Part shown: positions 33,734 to 42,629 of the stretch, piece after piece
Layout: each line of letters starts with the position of its first letter
Position numbering within the stretch: the first letter of the stretch is position 1
From: Elizabethkingia miricola
Lineage (GTDB): Bacteria > Bacteroidota > Bacteroidia > Flavobacteriales > Weeksellaceae
DNA: 64,000 nt
Direction of reading: 5' to 3'
Assembly: GCF_001675285.1 (NCBI RefSeq)
Contig: NZ_LSGQ01000030.1
Span: 434,001 to 498,000, forward strand
Position numbers and translations under genes: made by a program
Notes under the pieces: model-generated
What the model saw: the letters and a program-made list of their open reading frames with translations, nothing else
Database searches by the model: none
What the model was told of the DNA's origin: nothing

Positions 33734-35329
33734 TTATTTACGCCAGATCTGTGTATTTATCGTTCCTTTAACATCCTTACTTAGTGCCGGGAAGAAAGTA
33801 AATCCTGTTTCTTCCTCTAGCGCACTAACAGTTGTTGTGTACTGCATGTAATCCGAATTAGCCGGTGCTGCATTATCCATTCTGAAGCCTATGGTATAAT
33901 AGCTCCCTCCCTGCTTCATGGCCAGTACTTTATAGTAATATTTAGGCTTTGCAACCTGTTTGTTACTATTATCCATTACGAAGTCAACGTTTTTATCCGT
34001 CTTTGTTGTAACCATAGCACCTGTTACAACATATAGTGTGTCGGTCTGTGCAGACCATACTCTAATCTTTCCTTCAAGATTTGCCCAGATTCCTTGATTC
34101 AAGGTACTGTTTTGCGGAGTCATGTTCGTATAGTAGAAAGTTGTTGCATTTTCAGCAGTACTTGCCGTACGGTCAGCACTTGGCATTTGATGCCCACGGT
34201 CTAATCCTTTAGTAGGATATCCTTTAGATAAGTTTGCCTGATAAATAGGATTAATAGATGGGTCATACCCCCATGCATCTGTTCTTTTCGCAGATCCTAA
34301 ATAACTACTGCTTATTGGATAAGCCACCCAATATGCAAGTTTATAGTTAGTATCATATAACATTGAAAAGTTTCTTCTTCCCGGAGAGAACATTTTCAGA
34401 TTGTATTGTATATTTTCTCCTGCAGTGATAACGGGTTGTTCCATATATTTCACAGTAGGAACAGGATCTACTCCATCTTTTCCTAAAGTTACATCATACT
34501 GATAACGGTAGCTTTTCTGGAATGCGGTATTCGCAGCAAGCTGCCATGTATAAGTTGATCCGTCTGCTTTGGTAAATACTACTTTCTGTTGTGCACTTAT
34601 TGCGCCCGGGAATAATGTCCATTCAACAATAGTTTCATTAGATGCATTTAAAGAAACTTTCGCAGGAATATCTTTCACATCAGCTTTAGGCTGTAATTCT
34701 CCTGATGAAAGGTTAAAAACTGCTGAAGTTGGCATGGCAGTGAAAACAGCTTTCAATCCACTAAGATTAGTTCCTTTTATTTTAAGTTCCAGTTTAGCCA
34801 TTTGTCTGTCAAACGCCAATTTCACAGGTCCCTGACCTGCTTCGGACCCCGTTGAATTTTTAGCATATATAAAGTCGAGAAACTGTTGATCTTTCTGATC
34901 GGAAACATCAAGATTCAGTGTTAATCCACTCGTATTTCTATATGGATAATAAGCTACAAAATCAGCTTTTACTCCTGTCGTAAATTCCAAACGGTCTGTT
35001 GCCTTCTTTGGAGAGAAGTTTCCATTACCCGATGTAATAAATGACTTATTAAATCCGTTATTTATAATAGATGATTCATTTAGTGTACTTCCGTTTTTAA
35101 ACATAAAAATACCAATAGAATCGTTCTGGCTCCATTGTGTACCCTGAGCTTTCGTATTATATCCTCCGGCTATCGAGCTCGAAAAATAAACACCCTTTTC
35201 CGTATTACCATTATTAGAAACGGCTTCATATTCTTTACTACAGGAATACAGAGATAATACTAAACCACCCAGCATACAAAGCCATCCTCTTTTCATCAGC
35301 TTTTTAAAATCACTAAATAAACTATTCAT
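33734..35329 (-). CDS. Fimbrillin-like/NUC1 DNA-RNA non-specific endonuclease fusion lipoprotein
   Basis: A 531-residue lipoprotein (Cys30 in LSLYSC; Met12 at 35296 gives a more usual signal length). Residues about 45-285 are a fimbrillin/Mfa-like module similar to the next gene (VYFSSSIAGGYNTKAQGTQW, NDSIGIFMF, DFVAYYPY, TWQLAANTAFQKSYRYQYDV). Residues about 300-531 are a NUC1-type sugar-non-specific endonuclease: DRGHQMPSADR (377-387) with catalytic His380, then TNMTPQNSTLNQGIWANLE with the metal-ligand Asn region. It is the first gene of the minus-strand operon. It should be a cell-surface nuclease held by a fimbrillin-type module. Confidence 0.9.
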   Translation of the reverse strand: MNSLFSDFKKLMKRGWLCMLGGLVLSLYSCSKEYEAVSNNGNTEKGVYFSSSIAGGYNTKAQGTQWSQNDSIGIFMFKNGSTLNESSIINNGFNKSFITSGNGNFSPKKATDRLEFTTGVKADFVAYYPYRNTSGLTLNLDVSDQKDQQFLDFIYAKNSTGSEAGQGPVKLAFDRQMAKLELKIKGTNLSGLKAVFTAMPTSAVFNLSSGELQPKADVKDIPAKVSLNASNETIVEWTLFPGAISAQQKVVFTKADGSTYTWQLAANTAFQKSYRYQYDVTLGKDGVDPVPTVKYMEQPVITAGENIQYNLKMFSPGRRNFSMLYDTNYKLAYWVAYPISSSYLGSAKRTDAWGYDPSINPIYQANLSKGYPTKGLDRGHQMPSADRTASTAENATTFYYTNMTPQNSTLNQGIWANLEGKIRVWSAQTDTLYVVTGAMVTTKTDKNVDFVMDNSNKQVAKPKYYYKVLAMKQGGSYYTIGFRMDNAAPANSDYMQYTTTVSALEEETGFTFFPALSKDVKGTINTQIWRK

Positions 35330-35790
35330 TCTATTTATAAAAAATTATCATAATTAACTCAGCGAAAATAAGCCAAAAAGAAAATATGCATGTTAACTCT
35401 CTATTACAAATGTGTTAACAAAGAAAAAAAATACACCAATAAGCAATTTAAGTTTACATAAATTAAAATATTGAACCATAAACGAAAATAATTACATCAT
35501 TTTCATTTTACCAACTCTAGAAGGGATTTCAGAATATTCACAATTAAAATAGATAATCCACTTGTGAGTGAAAAAAACCAATGCATTTTTCTTGTTATAA
35601 AAATTTAATATTGGTTGCCCTGCCAAAGACCGATTATGAAAGATTAGAAAATTTTAATATTAAAACATTTGCAGTAAAACGCAAGAAATTTTGTTTTTTT
35701 GCGTTAAATTTATGCTAAAATTATTGTAGCAGGCAGAAAGTCTGCTTGTTTAATTTGTATCTTTGTCAACTTAAAAATCAGAAGAAAGAA
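35330..35790. other. Intergenic region between the nuclease operon and mreB
   Basis: This 461-base AT-rich gap separates divergent units. Two GTTAAC sites (35392-35397, 35414-35419) lie 22 bases apart, upstream of the nuclease operon. A hairpin AACGCAA/TTGCGTT with a long loop is at 35678-35705. The mreB promoter box is at 35758-35765. I see no ORF or RNA gene here, and no clear -7 box for the minus-strand operon. Confidence 0.5.
35758..35765 (+). promoter_or_regulatory. Promoter -7 box of the mre operon
   Basis: TATCTTTG (TAnnTTTG consensus) is 25 bases before the mreB ATG at 35791. It falls within the longer frame that opens at a TTG (35746) and so rules that start out. Confidence 0.7.
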
Positions 35791-36816
35791 ATGGGTTTAT
35801 TTGATATGTTCACGCAAGAAATTGCTATTGACCTTGGGACAGCGAATACGCTGATCATCCATAATAATAAAATTGTAATCGATCAGCCCTCTATCGTTGC
35901 AATAGAGCGATCCACCGGAAAGCCAATTGCCGTTGGAGAGCAGGCTAAGCATATGCAGGGTAAAACCCACGAAGATATCAAAACTGTCCGCCCACTTAAA
36001 GACGGAGTTATTGCTGATTTCCAAGCTTCTGAACATATGATCAAGGAATTCATCAAAAAAATTCCCGGAATCAAAGGAAAATTATTCCAACCAGCTTTAC
36101 GTATCGTAATCTGTATCCCTTCTGGTATTACTGAAGTTGAAAAACGCGCTGTAAGAGATTCTGCCCAAAAAGTGAACGCTAAAGAAGTTCGTCTGATTTA
36201 TGAGCCAATGGCCGCTGCAATAGGAGTTGGTATTGATGTACAAAAACCTGAAGGTAATATGATTATCGATATAGGTGGTGGTACTACCGAAATTGCTGTT
36301 GTTGCATTAGGAGGTATTGTTTGTGATAAATCTGTAAAAATTGCAGGTGATGTATTCACTAACGACATTGCATATTACCTGAGAACTCATCACAATTTGT
36401 ATATTGGTGAAAGAACCGCTGAAAGAGTTAAAATTGAGGTTGGTTCTGCAGTTGAAGAACTGGATATGCCAATTGAAGATATTCCGGTACAAGGTAGAGA
36501 CCTTATCACTGGTAAGCCTAAAGAGATTATGGTAGGTTACAAAGAAATTGCACGTGCATTAGACAAATCTATTATCCGCATTGAAGATGCTGTAATGGAA
36601 ACGCTATCTCTTACTCCTCCGGAATTGGCTGCTGATATCTACAAAACTGGTATTTATTTAGCTGGTGGTGGTGCCTTACTAAGAGGCCTAAGCGACAGAA
36701 TTCACAGAAAAACAGGTTTACCTGTATTCGTAGCAGAAGATCCGCTTAGAGCTGTAGTTCGTGGTACTGGTATCGCGTTAAAAAATATGGATAAATTTAA
36801 CTTCCTGATTAAGTAA
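35791..36816 (+). CDS. mreB: Rod shape-determining protein MreB
   Basis: A 341-residue bacterial actin that forms membrane-bound filaments guiding lateral wall synthesis. Phosphate-1 motif DLGTANTLI, phosphate-2 MIIDIGGGTTEIAVVALGGIV and adenosine motif GIYLAGGGALLRGL are intact. I set the start at 35791 (MGLFDMF), because a promoter box lies in the longer frame. First of five genes, mreB-mreC-mreD-pbp2-rodA, the classical elongasome cluster. Confidence 0.97.
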   Translation: MGLFDMFTQEIAIDLGTANTLIIHNNKIVIDQPSIVAIERSTGKPIAVGEQAKHMQGKTHEDIKTVRPLKDGVIADFQASEHMIKEFIKKIPGIKGKLFQPALRIVICIPSGITEVEKRAVRDSAQKVNAKEVRLIYEPMAAAIGVGIDVQKPEGNMIIDIGGGTTEIAVVALGGIVCDKSVKIAGDVFTNDIAYYLRTHHNLYIGERTAERVKIEVGSAVEELDMPIEDIPVQGRDLITGKPKEIMVGYKEIARALDKSIIRIEDAVMETLSLTPPELAADIYKTGIYLAGGGALLRGLSDRIHRKTGLPVFVAEDPLRAVVRGTGIALKNMDKFNFLIK

Positions 36817-36846
36817 TTATAACCCTATATTCCCTCTGAAAATTAA

Positions 36847-37695
36847 ATGAGCTTTCTGATAAGATTATTTTCGAAGAATGGATTCTTCGTCTTCTTTATC
36901 GTCTTGCAGATTATTGCTGTAATCTTAATTTTCAGAAAAAATTCTATGCAGCAGTCTTTTATTGCTGCACAAACTTCTGCTTTTAACTCCAGGATTTCCG
37001 GATATATAGACGAAGGAACCAATTATCTGAAATTAAAACAGATAAATGAAGATCTCGTTGCCCAAAACAAAGCCCTTATGATAGAGCTTTACGGAAAAGA
37101 TTATTCGGGTCCTGCAAAACTTACAAAAGTAAATGACTCTGTAAAAGGAGAGCAGGTTTACACATTTGTAGATGCCGATGTTGTCTTTAACTCTATTAAC
37201 AGGAGTGACAATTATTTTACAATAAACAGAGGATCTCAGCAGGGAATTGCACCAGAAATGGGTGTAATTTCACCACAAGGGATTGCCGGAATTGTTATTA
37301 ATACAACGAGCAATTATTCTCTTGTACAATCTGTACTGAGCATCCACAAAATAAGAATTAATGCCTCTCTTAAAAACTCGGGGTACTTTGGTACACTAAC
37401 ATGGAGAGGTGAAGATTCCAGAACGATGCATCTTTCGGATGTACCAAAATATGTTCCGCTGAAAATTGGAGATACCGTTGTTACCGATGGTAAATCTTCT
37501 ATTTTCCCGAAAGGCATTATGATTGGAAAAATTGCCGGTTATGATGTAGATCCAAAAACCGGTTTCTGGGATATCTCAGTAGAGCTGAGTGAAAAACTGG
37601 GGCAGACCCAGAAGGTGTTCATCGTGAACAACCTTAAAAAAATGCCTGCAAAACAAATTCAGGATACTTTAATCAAAGTGCAGAATGGTAAGTAG
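36847..37695 (+). CDS. mreC: Rod shape-determining protein MreC
   Basis: A 282-residue single-pass membrane protein. Transmembrane segment at about 11-27, a coiled-coil-like stretch (about 50-85), then the MreC beta domain with NRGSQQGIAPEMGVISPQGIAG and GDTVVTDGKSSIFPKGIMIGKI. It links MreB filaments to the wall synthases in the periplasm. Its end overlaps the next gene by 11 bases. Confidence 0.95.
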   Translation: MSFLIRLFSKNGFFVFFIVLQIIAVILIFRKNSMQQSFIAAQTSAFNSRISGYIDEGTNYLKLKQINEDLVAQNKALMIELYGKDYSGPAKLTKVNDSVKGEQVYTFVDADVVFNSINRSDNYFTINRGSQQGIAPEMGVISPQGIAGIVINTTSNYSLVQSVLSIHKIRINASLKNSGYFGTLTWRGEDSRTMHLSDVPKYVPLKIGDTVVTDGKSSIFPKGIMIGKIAGYDVDPKTGFWDISVELSEKLGQTQKVFIVNNLKKMPAKQIQDTLIKVQNGK

Positions 37696-38188
37696 AAATG
37701 TTATTACAGACCTTTTAATGATTGCATTGCTTATTGCGTTGCAGATATTTCTGTTTAACAGACTTTCAATTTCCGGATATATCCCCGTGGTATACCCTAT
37801 TTTTGTAATGTTCTACCCATTCTACCGTAATAATTATATTTATTTATTTTCAAGCTTTTTATTAGGCCTTGGTATTGATGCTTTCCTTGGAACATGGGGA
37901 ATTAATGCATTTGCTACATGCCTTATAGCTTATTTCAGAACACAATTATTTCAGTCTTCTATATCCAATGAAGCTGATAGCTTTTCTTTTCAGTCCATCC
38001 AATGGACACAATTTTTGTTTTTTATATTTATCAATATTTTTATCCATCAGCTATTGGTACAATATCTTGAATTTTTTAAATTGAGCAGAATTCTGGAAGT
38101 CTTTATAAATGTTATTTTTACTACAATTATTTCATTTGTATTTATCCTCCTGTATGCCTTAATTTTTAGAATCAAACAAAAAGTGTGA
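37685..38188 (+). CDS. mreD: Rod shape-determining protein MreD
   Basis: A 167-residue, very hydrophobic inner membrane protein with about five transmembrane segments, as in MreD. Sequence conservation is low; the call rests on size, topology (GYIPVVYPIFVMFYPF, SSFLLGLGIDAFLGTWGINAFATC) and position between mreC and the PBP2 gene. It overlaps mreC by 11 bases and the next gene by four. Confidence 0.88.
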   Translation: MVSRNVITDLLMIALLIALQIFLFNRLSISGYIPVVYPIFVMFYPFYRNNYIYLFSSFLLGLGIDAFLGTWGINAFATCLIAYFRTQLFQSSISNEADSFSFQSIQWTQFLFFIFINIFIHQLLVQYLEFFKLSRILEVFINVIFTTIISFVFILLYALIFRIKQKV

Positions 38189-40176
38189 AACCGTACTTCA
38201 GAATATTGGCCTTTATTAGTATTATCGCGTGCATTTTCGTAGCGCGCTTGGCCTATTTACAGTTGTTTACCGACAGGTATGCATTGAATGCAGCCAATAC
38301 CTCTATTAAAATCGAATATGTTATTCCTCAGCGCGGTGTTATATTTGACAGAAATGGAAAAATTATGGTAGGCAACCAGCCTTCCTTCGAAATATCTTTT
38401 ACCCAGGCACTTATGAAGCCTGATTTTGATACTATTTCTTTCTGCACTCTGGTAGGAATGAACAAAACACAGTTTATTCAACGTATAGAAGAAGTAAAAG
38501 CTGAAAAATATTATTCGAAGCTCACTCCAATGACCTTTATCAAGGATTTAGGAAGAGAGGACATTGCCAGAATTCAGGAGCGTATTTTTAAATATCCCGC
38601 ATTTTCAATTGTTTCGAGGCCACAAAGACAATATGAAATAAATACTTCTGGAAACCTTTTAGGTTATACCAATCAGGTAAACCCTTCTTATATCAAAAGA
38701 GACTCTACCTATTATCTTCCGGGTGATATTGCCGGTATGACCGGAGTCGAAAAATCTTATGAAAAGCAGCTTCGTGGTGTTAAGGGGATGAAATATATCC
38801 AAAAAGACATCCGTCTGAGAAATATTGGTTCTTATAAAGATGGTAAACTGGATAAACAAGTTGTTCCCGGAGATGACCTAACATTAACCATAGATTATGA
38901 TCTTCAGAAAATAGCTGAAGAAATGCTGGTTAACAAACATGGTGCTATTGTCGCTATAGATCCTAATAACGGAGAAATTCTGGTTTTAGCTTCCGGCCCG
39001 GATATCGATCCGAATCAGTTTACAGGTCCTGAGAAAAATAAAAATCTGTACAGACTACAGGTAGATACACTTTACGATAACAAACCAACCTTCGACAGAT
39101 CATTACAGGCAGCTTATCCTCCGGGGTCTACATTCAAACTGCTTACAGCTTTGGCCGGGATGCAGATGGGTGTAATGGATGAAAAGACAGTATACCCTTG
39201 TGGTGGAGGCTTTAATTACAGAGGTCTTAGAATTAAGGGACATGGTGGTGCAGATCCATTGATTCCTGCAATACGGGTTTCCAGTAACTGTTATTTCTCC
39301 TATGCTTTTATTTCAATTATGAATAAATATCCGGGAGACCCTACCAAAGGTGTTGACGAGTGGAAAAAAATAATGAATAGCTTTGGCGTTGGTGAATTCC
39401 TGAACAATGACTTAGCCGTTGGTTCCAAAGGGCGTATTCCATCCGGAGAGTTCTATGAAAAAAGAAGCGGTACTAAAAACTGGTTCTCTGATATTACCAG
39501 AAACGGAGCTATATTCAATGGTATGGGACAGGGAGATGTACTTCTTACACCTCTTCAGATGGCAAATGCAGTTGCTGCAATTGCCAACAAAGGCTGGTAT
39601 ATAACACCACATATTGTAAAACTTGTTAACGGAAAACCTAATCCAGACCCTCGCTTTAAGGAAAAGCACAAAACTCTTGTAGATCCTAAGTATTTTGAAC
39701 CAATTCTGAAAGGTATGGAACAGGTGGTATTAGCAGGTACTGCAAGAAGTTTGAGATCTTCGGACTTTACACAGCTGGCCAAGACAGGTACTGCACAGGT
39801 TCCACAGGGTAAGGATAATTCTATTTTCGTTCTGATTGCTCCTGCTGATAAACCAAAAATTGTAGTCGCTGCGGTAATGGAGCATGCCGGATTCGGTGCC
39901 ACATGGGCAGGTCCTGCTGCAACAGTGGTTGCTGAAAAATATATAACCGGTGAGCTTAAACGGGAACATCTGTATAAAAAAATGATAACTTCCAGCTTTA
40001 TGCCGGAGTATAAAAGACAATGGATTGTTGACCTGAAGAGAAAAGGCCTTTATGTAGAGCCAAGCAAACAGGATTCTATCCAGAAGAAGAAAAAAACAGA
40101 AGACAGCCTGAAGGCATTGAGAATATCAGCGGAACAACCGAAGCCGCAACAACAACAAAATAAAACCAAAAATTAG
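38185..40176 (+). CDS. mrdA: Penicillin-binding protein 2, elongasome transpeptidase
   Basis: A 663-residue class B PBP. N-terminal membrane anchor (about 5-25), PBP dimer domain starting PQRGVIFDRNGKIMVGNQPSF, then the transpeptidase domain: Ser315 in PPGSTFKLL (S-x-x-K), SSNCYF (S-x-N) and KTGTAQ (533-538). It starts with GTG within GTGTGA, overlapping the mreD stop, which suggests coupled translation. The C-terminus is a charged Lys/Gln-rich tail. rodA follows after one base. Confidence 0.96.
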   Translation: MKPYFRILAFISIIACIFVARLAYLQLFTDRYALNAANTSIKIEYVIPQRGVIFDRNGKIMVGNQPSFEISFTQALMKPDFDTISFCTLVGMNKTQFIQRIEEVKAEKYYSKLTPMTFIKDLGREDIARIQERIFKYPAFSIVSRPQRQYEINTSGNLLGYTNQVNPSYIKRDSTYYLPGDIAGMTGVEKSYEKQLRGVKGMKYIQKDIRLRNIGSYKDGKLDKQVVPGDDLTLTIDYDLQKIAEEMLVNKHGAIVAIDPNNGEILVLASGPDIDPNQFTGPEKNKNLYRLQVDTLYDNKPTFDRSLQAAYPPGSTFKLLTALAGMQMGVMDEKTVYPCGGGFNYRGLRIKGHGGADPLIPAIRVSSNCYFSYAFISIMNKYPGDPTKGVDEWKKIMNSFGVGEFLNNDLAVGSKGRIPSGEFYEKRSGTKNWFSDITRNGAIFNGMGQGDVLLTPLQMANAVAAIANKGWYITPHIVKLVNGKPNPDPRFKEKHKTLVDPKYFEPILKGMEQVVLAGTARSLRSSDFTQLAKTGTAQVPQGKDNSIFVLIAPADKPKIVVAAVMEHAGFGATWAGPAATVVAEKYITGELKREHLYKKMITSSFMPEYKRQWIVDLKRKGLYVEPSKQDSIQKKKKTEDSLKALRISAEQPKPQQQQNKTKN

Positions 40177-40177
40177 T

Positions 40178-41407
40178 ATGAAGTGGGCCGAAGGAATTGA
40201 TAAGCTGGGACTAGGACTATACTTCCTGCTTTGTATTTTCGCTATTGCAAATATCAATAGTGTAGATGCTGAATTAGGTAAGAAGCAATTGATATTCTTT
40301 GGTCTTTCAGTGTTTGTTGGTATTATCATATTTTTTACCCGGAATAAGTTTTTCGAAAACATGGCTTCTATTATCTATGTTGGTGGGGTATTACTACTTA
40401 TTGGATTATTCCCTTTCGGAAAAGAGATTTTAGGACAGAAAAACTGGTATAAATTCGGGAGTTTTACCATGCAGCCCGTAGAATTTGCCAAAATTGGTAC
40501 AGCACTTATGCTGGCCAACTATGTTGCCGGGCCCGATTTTAATATAAAAAATAAGAAATCTCTGTGGACAGCTCTTGCTATTATTGCTATTCCTGCTGTT
40601 GTCGTTCTTGCGATTCCGGATGTAGGTTCTCTTTTGGTATTTGGTGCTTTTTTTATTGCTTTATACCGTGAGGGGCTTAGTGGATGGCTTTTTGGCTTAG
40701 GTTTCCTTTTTGCTGTGGTTTTCCTCGTATCACTTGCCATAAATCCACTTTATGTCGTTTTAGGAATTCTTATTATTACCGGATTACTCATCTTCTTTAA
40801 TTATTACAAAATCCCATGGAATATTATTTCCATTGGTTCTATTGTAGGCTCAGTGCTTATTCTTAGCGGATTGGCTATGGCTTCTCCAAAAATCCTTGAA
40901 AAACTGCCTAAGCACCAGAGAGAAAGAATTGAAGTGCTTTATAAGGGTGAAAGAATGTTTCGTGATACCTCTGGTTACAACCTTTTATATTCCAAGACCG
41001 CTATAGGTTCTGGTGGACTATGGGGCAAGGGTTACAAGGAAGGTTCTGTAACTCAGGGTAAGTTTGTACCAGAACAGCAAACCGATTATATCTTCTGTAC
41101 AGTAGGTGAAGAATGGGGCTTTATAGGAAGTGCTACGCTTATTATTTGTTATGTTTTGTATATCGGACGGATATATTATCTGGCAGAAAAGCAGAAGAGC
41201 ACCTTTAACAGGGTTTTTGGCTACAGCTTTGCCTCTATACTTCTTTTACACTTTTGTATCAATTTAGGCATGGTTATGGGCTTATTTCCGACGGTTGGTA
41301 TCCCTATGCCCTACTTCAGTTATGGAGGCAGTTCCTTATTGGCCTTTTCTATGATGACATTTATATTCTTCAAACTGAACTACGCAGACCGCAATAGTCT
41401 GGTATAA
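40178..41407 (+). CDS. rodA: Rod shape-determining peptidoglycan glycosyltransferase RodA
   Basis: A 409-residue SEDS protein with about ten transmembrane segments that polymerises glycan strands with PBP2. Signatures: QKNWYKFGSFTMQPVEFAKIGTALMLA, LLYSKTAIGSGGLWGKGYKEG, FVPEQQTDYIFCTVGEEWGF and GLFPTVGIPMPYFSYGGSS. It ends the mre operon. A hairpin ATCCTGC/GCAGGAT (41459-41480) follows, without a T-run. Confidence 0.96.
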   Translation: MKWAEGIDKLGLGLYFLLCIFAIANINSVDAELGKKQLIFFGLSVFVGIIIFFTRNKFFENMASIIYVGGVLLLIGLFPFGKEILGQKNWYKFGSFTMQPVEFAKIGTALMLANYVAGPDFNIKNKKSLWTALAIIAIPAVVVLAIPDVGSLLVFGAFFIALYREGLSGWLFGLGFLFAVVFLVSLAINPLYVVLGILIITGLLIFFNYYKIPWNIISIGSIVGSVLILSGLAMASPKILEKLPKHQRERIEVLYKGERMFRDTSGYNLLYSKTAIGSGGLWGKGYKEGSVTQGKFVPEQQTDYIFCTVGEEWGFIGSATLIICYVLYIGRIYYLAEKQKSTFNRVFGYSFASILLLHFCINLGMVMGLFPTVGIPMPYFSYGGSSLLAFSMMTFIFFKLNYADRNSLV

Positions 41408-41735
41408 ATCATTTTATTTCAAGCTTATATTACATTCCTCGACAATCGGAATTAGCTAATCCTGCTTACATATGCAGGATCATGGCTGTCTGTTAATATA
41501 CTTTTGTAAAGAATTCTAGTTATTCGTTAATCGCCAAATGAGTATATTAAGATTATGACCTATAATTATCTCAAAGCTTAATGACGAACATAAAAGCCAT
41601 TTACAATCAATAACATTGTTTTTCTGGGAGAAATATCAACTATAAAGATTAGAGCTTAAATACACCCCATAAAAAACAAAGCCTTTAGAAATCTAAAGGC
41701 TTTGTTTTTGTTATTTTCATTTATTCTACAAAATA
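41408..41735. other. Intergenic region between rodA and the NlpC/P60 gene
   Basis: This 328-base gap between convergent genes holds a hairpin (41459-41480), an isolated TACTTTTG box (41499-41506) without a -33 partner, and a bidirectional terminator (41672-41710). Only very short ORFs (under 12 codons) occur. I see no gene in it. Confidence 0.55.
41672..41712. terminator. Bidirectional terminator
   Basis: AAAAACAAAGCCTTTAGA and TCTAAAGGCTTTGTTTTT form a near-perfect inverted repeat with A- and T-runs on either side. It serves the convergent NlpC/P60 gene. Confidence 0.9.
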
Positions 41736-42383
41736 CTAGTTCTCTGCAATAATTCTTTTTGCTGATCTGTATTTTCCTCTCCAATATGAATCATCCAGTG
41801 AAGATACCATTACTCCTCTTGATGTAGAAGCATGGATAAACTTGATTTCACCAGAAGATGTTACTTCTTCAACAATTCCTACGTGAGAAATTCTTCCTCT
41901 TCCTGAATGTGCAAAGAAAATAAGGTCTCCCTTCTGTAAGTTTTCTTTTGCTATAGCTTCTCCTTCATGAGCCTGAGATGCCGCTACTCTTGGTAATTCT
42001 ACACCTGTAGCTTCTTCATATACTGACAAAACAAAAGCAGAACAATCTATTCCGCTTCTAGTTGTACCGCCTAAACGGTACGGTGTACCAAGGTATGTAT
42101 ATGCCTGCTTCAGGACATTATCGATTGTATTATTTCTTTTTACTGATGCGTTTAATGCTTCTTCCATTCCCGCCTTCTCTAAGCTCGCAAATGTAGCCAC
42201 AGATTCGCCTACATTTTCTTTGATTTCTTTTTTAGCTTCCGCTATTTTTTTCGGGCTTAGTTTCGCCAGTTTGGCATCGGTTTTGTATTGTACAGGGCTG
42301 GAAACAACATAATTAGAAACACACGATTGTAGTGACATAGCTCCTACAATTGCTATTAAATAAAGTGAAATTCTTTTCTTCAT
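41736..42383 (-). CDS. C40 (NlpC/P60) family peptidoglycan endopeptidase, lipoprotein
   Basis: A 215-residue lipoprotein (lipobox MSLQSC, Cys21). A charged helical linker leads to an NlpC/P60 domain with catalytic Cys114 in GIDCSAFVLSVYEE, His167 in RISHVGIVEEV and His184 in FIHASTSRG. These enzymes cut D-Glu-diaminopimelate bonds in wall peptides. It is monocistronic. Its promoter and leader share a striking sequence with those of the L,D-transpeptidase gene at 1804-2601. Confidence 0.93.
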   Translation of the reverse strand: MKKRISLYLIAIVGAMSLQSCVSNYVVSSPVQYKTDAKLAKLSPKKIAEAKKEIKENVGESVATFASLEKAGMEEALNASVKRNNTIDNVLKQAYTYLGTPYRLGGTTRSGIDCSAFVLSVYEEATGVELPRVAASQAHEGEAIAKENLQKGDLIFFAHSGRGRISHVGIVEEVTSSGEIKFIHASTSRGVMVSSLDDSYWRGKYRSAKRIIAEN

Positions 42384-42413
42384 ATATATTTAATTACTGT
42401 GTTAAAATGTACT

Positions 42414-42442
42414 CTTTTTTTGAAAATTGCTTCACAAATTTA
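42414..42442 (-). promoter_or_regulatory. Promoter -7 box and conserved leader of the NlpC/P60 gene
   Basis: On the minus strand TAAATTTG (42435-42442) is followed one base later by GAAGCAATTTTC and an A-run (42415-42433). The leader is the same as at 2622-2639, in the same position relative to the -7 box. Confidence 0.6.
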
Positions 42443-42530
42443 GACAAAGGTGTTTTTCGAGCACTGCTCAACCACCATGCACCCTGTACATTTTAACACT
42501 TTTTAACGTTTATATAGAGAGTGTTAAAAA

Positions 42531-42577
42531 AAAAGAAACCGCAAACTGCCTTTTTTGGCGATTTGCGGTTTCTTTTT
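42531..42577. terminator. Bidirectional terminator
   Basis: AAAGAAACCGCAAA and TTTGCGGTTTCTTTTT form a long stem around a loop of about 18 bases. It lies downstream of the TonB receptor gene (minus strand). Confidence 0.85.
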
Positions 42578-42629
42578 ATTAAGATTCTTTAACAAATTTA
42601 TTCCAATCTGTCTATAAATACCATTGATA

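Noticed and set aside
32278-35329. Pilus (fimbrial) biogenesis locus
   Set aside because: Fimbrillin-like modules are present, but no usher, anchor or tip genes are. Both proteins are fused to other domains and the neighbours are nucleases and a TonB receptor.
35678-35705. AACGCAA/TTGCGTT hairpin upstream of mreB
   Set aside because: Only seven base pairs with a long AT-rich loop; in DNA of this composition it can easily arise by chance.
41499-41710. Possible small RNA between a TACTTTTG box and a terminator after rodA
   Set aside because: No -33 element was found and the terminator is explained by the convergent NlpC/P60 gene. The evidence is much weaker than for the 22.77 kb candidate.
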